DNA of 64,000 bases from the NCBI RefSeq assembly GCF_000002425.4, contig NC_037266.1, positions 4,225,350-4,289,349 of the forward strand, in the 5' to 3' direction. Made by a program: the position numbers and the translations under genes. A model generated the notes under the pieces. That model did no database searches and was not told the origin of the DNA. It saw nothing but the letters and a program-made list of their open reading frames with translations. This DNA is from Physcomitrium patens. Its lineage: Eukaryota; Streptophyta; Bryopsida; Funariales; Funariaceae. The stretch's first letter is position 1; each line of letters begins with the position of its first letter. This document shows, in pieces, positions 63,401 to 64,000 of this stretch.

Positions 63401-64000
63401 GAACCTCCGGGGCCCAAATTTGGTGTCCACCTCCTCATTCTTTCTTTCTATTTTACTCCCCCCTCTTATTTATTCTAAACTTTTTAATTCTGTTTTTTTC
63501 TTTTTCGGACACATTAGGGTTATGAAACTATTAAAAGAGGGAGAACGATAGTTTTTTTTTGGATGGGGAATTTACCTTGAGAGGTGGGGTTGTGGCCTAC
63601 CTTTTGATACCATTATTTGATCCAAGTACAAACCAATTCTTTTCTCTAGTTCAAAGTTTTGTTGGGCTTTTTTTTAGATGTTTCATTTGTTGAGATGAGT
63701 TGTTTTCTTTACACTCTAGACCTACGTAACTTTCTTGTTATTCTTTGCTCTTGTGCAAATGTTTCAAATATTCCTTATTTTATTTAAATCGTTTTGCCCA
63801 ATTATTGTGGGCATCAAGGTGCCCACAATATACTAACAACAATAAAATAAAATGACTGTACATTATTTCAAAAATCATTCATACACACAAGTTTGGAACA
63901 ATAAAAACTTTGATTATACAAAACTTCCAGTGTCAAGTAAAAAATCAAATTTCACCAATTTAGATGTCTTGCCAAAGCCAAAAATACAACACATGCTTTG
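63401..64000. other. AT-rich flank at the window end
   Basis: AT-rich sequence without a recognisable gene. It contains a perfect hairpin at 63803-63830. Confidence 0.5.
63803..63830. other. Perfect 11-bp stem, 6-nt loop hairpin
   Basis: Left arm TATTGTGGGCA and right arm TGCCCACAATA are exact reverse complements around the loop TCAAGG, followed six bases later by CTAA. A GC-containing hairpin just before a CTRR-type end recalls a Helitron 3' end, but the base after CTAA is C rather than the expected T, so this is only suggestive. Confidence 0.5.

Overview
The window looks like nuclear DNA of a land plant, most likely a moss. Several short, intron-rich host genes have GT-AG introns of about 90-550 bp. 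They sit as moderate-GC islands in very AT-rich DNA full of (TA)n microsatellites. One of the Ty3/gypsy elements is a chromodomain element whose gag and integrase look like the Tcn1/Tf1 type rather than the usual flowering-plant types. The species is an inference; no organelle or bacterial features are seen.

Layout. 1-1209 (+) is the 3' part of a hexokinase gene. 1.2-6.4 kb is AT-rich and geneless. 6707-9354 (-) is an eight-exon gene for a 528-residue coiled-coil protein that I cannot name. It faces the four-exon TRAPPC2 (sedlin) gene at 11012-12545 (+) across a shared 1.66 kb upstream region. 13471-15016 (-) is a two-exon BAHD acyltransferase of the HHT/ASFT type, which makes phenolic esters of cutin, suberin or wax. 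18595-20708 (-) is a broken copy of the spliceosomal RBM22/MAC5 gene. 20.7-25.1 kb has no recognisable gene. 25.1-28.8 kb is a GC-rich promoter and leader region for a group-J-like bZIP transcription factor at 28801-31589 (+). 59214-61658 (-) is a four-exon armadillo-repeat protein, followed by its upstream region and AT-rich DNA to the end.

37.3-55.0 kb is a graveyard of Ty3/gypsy LTR elements, all broken. Element A (gag at 37.3-38.1 kb; nucleocapsid to integrase at 43.9-48.25 kb) is split by element B, a chromovirus at 38.1-43.87 kb with a 3' LTR at 43321-43870. Two further remnants follow: C (50.3-52.6 kb) and D (52.6-55.0 kb). D is a much older AT-drifted relative of B. An extreme TA/TTTATA satellite (55.08-55.52 kb) ends the cluster.

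The host genes serve unrelated functions: sugar phosphorylation, ER-Golgi tethering, surface-polymer acylation, splicing, transcription and armadillo-repeat scaffolding. There is no operon-like or pathway cluster. I found no convincing new multi-gene system. The most noteworthy items are the decayed MAC5 copy with its apparently lost splice donors, the uncharacterised coiled-coil gene, and the nested element cluster with unusual tandem repeats.
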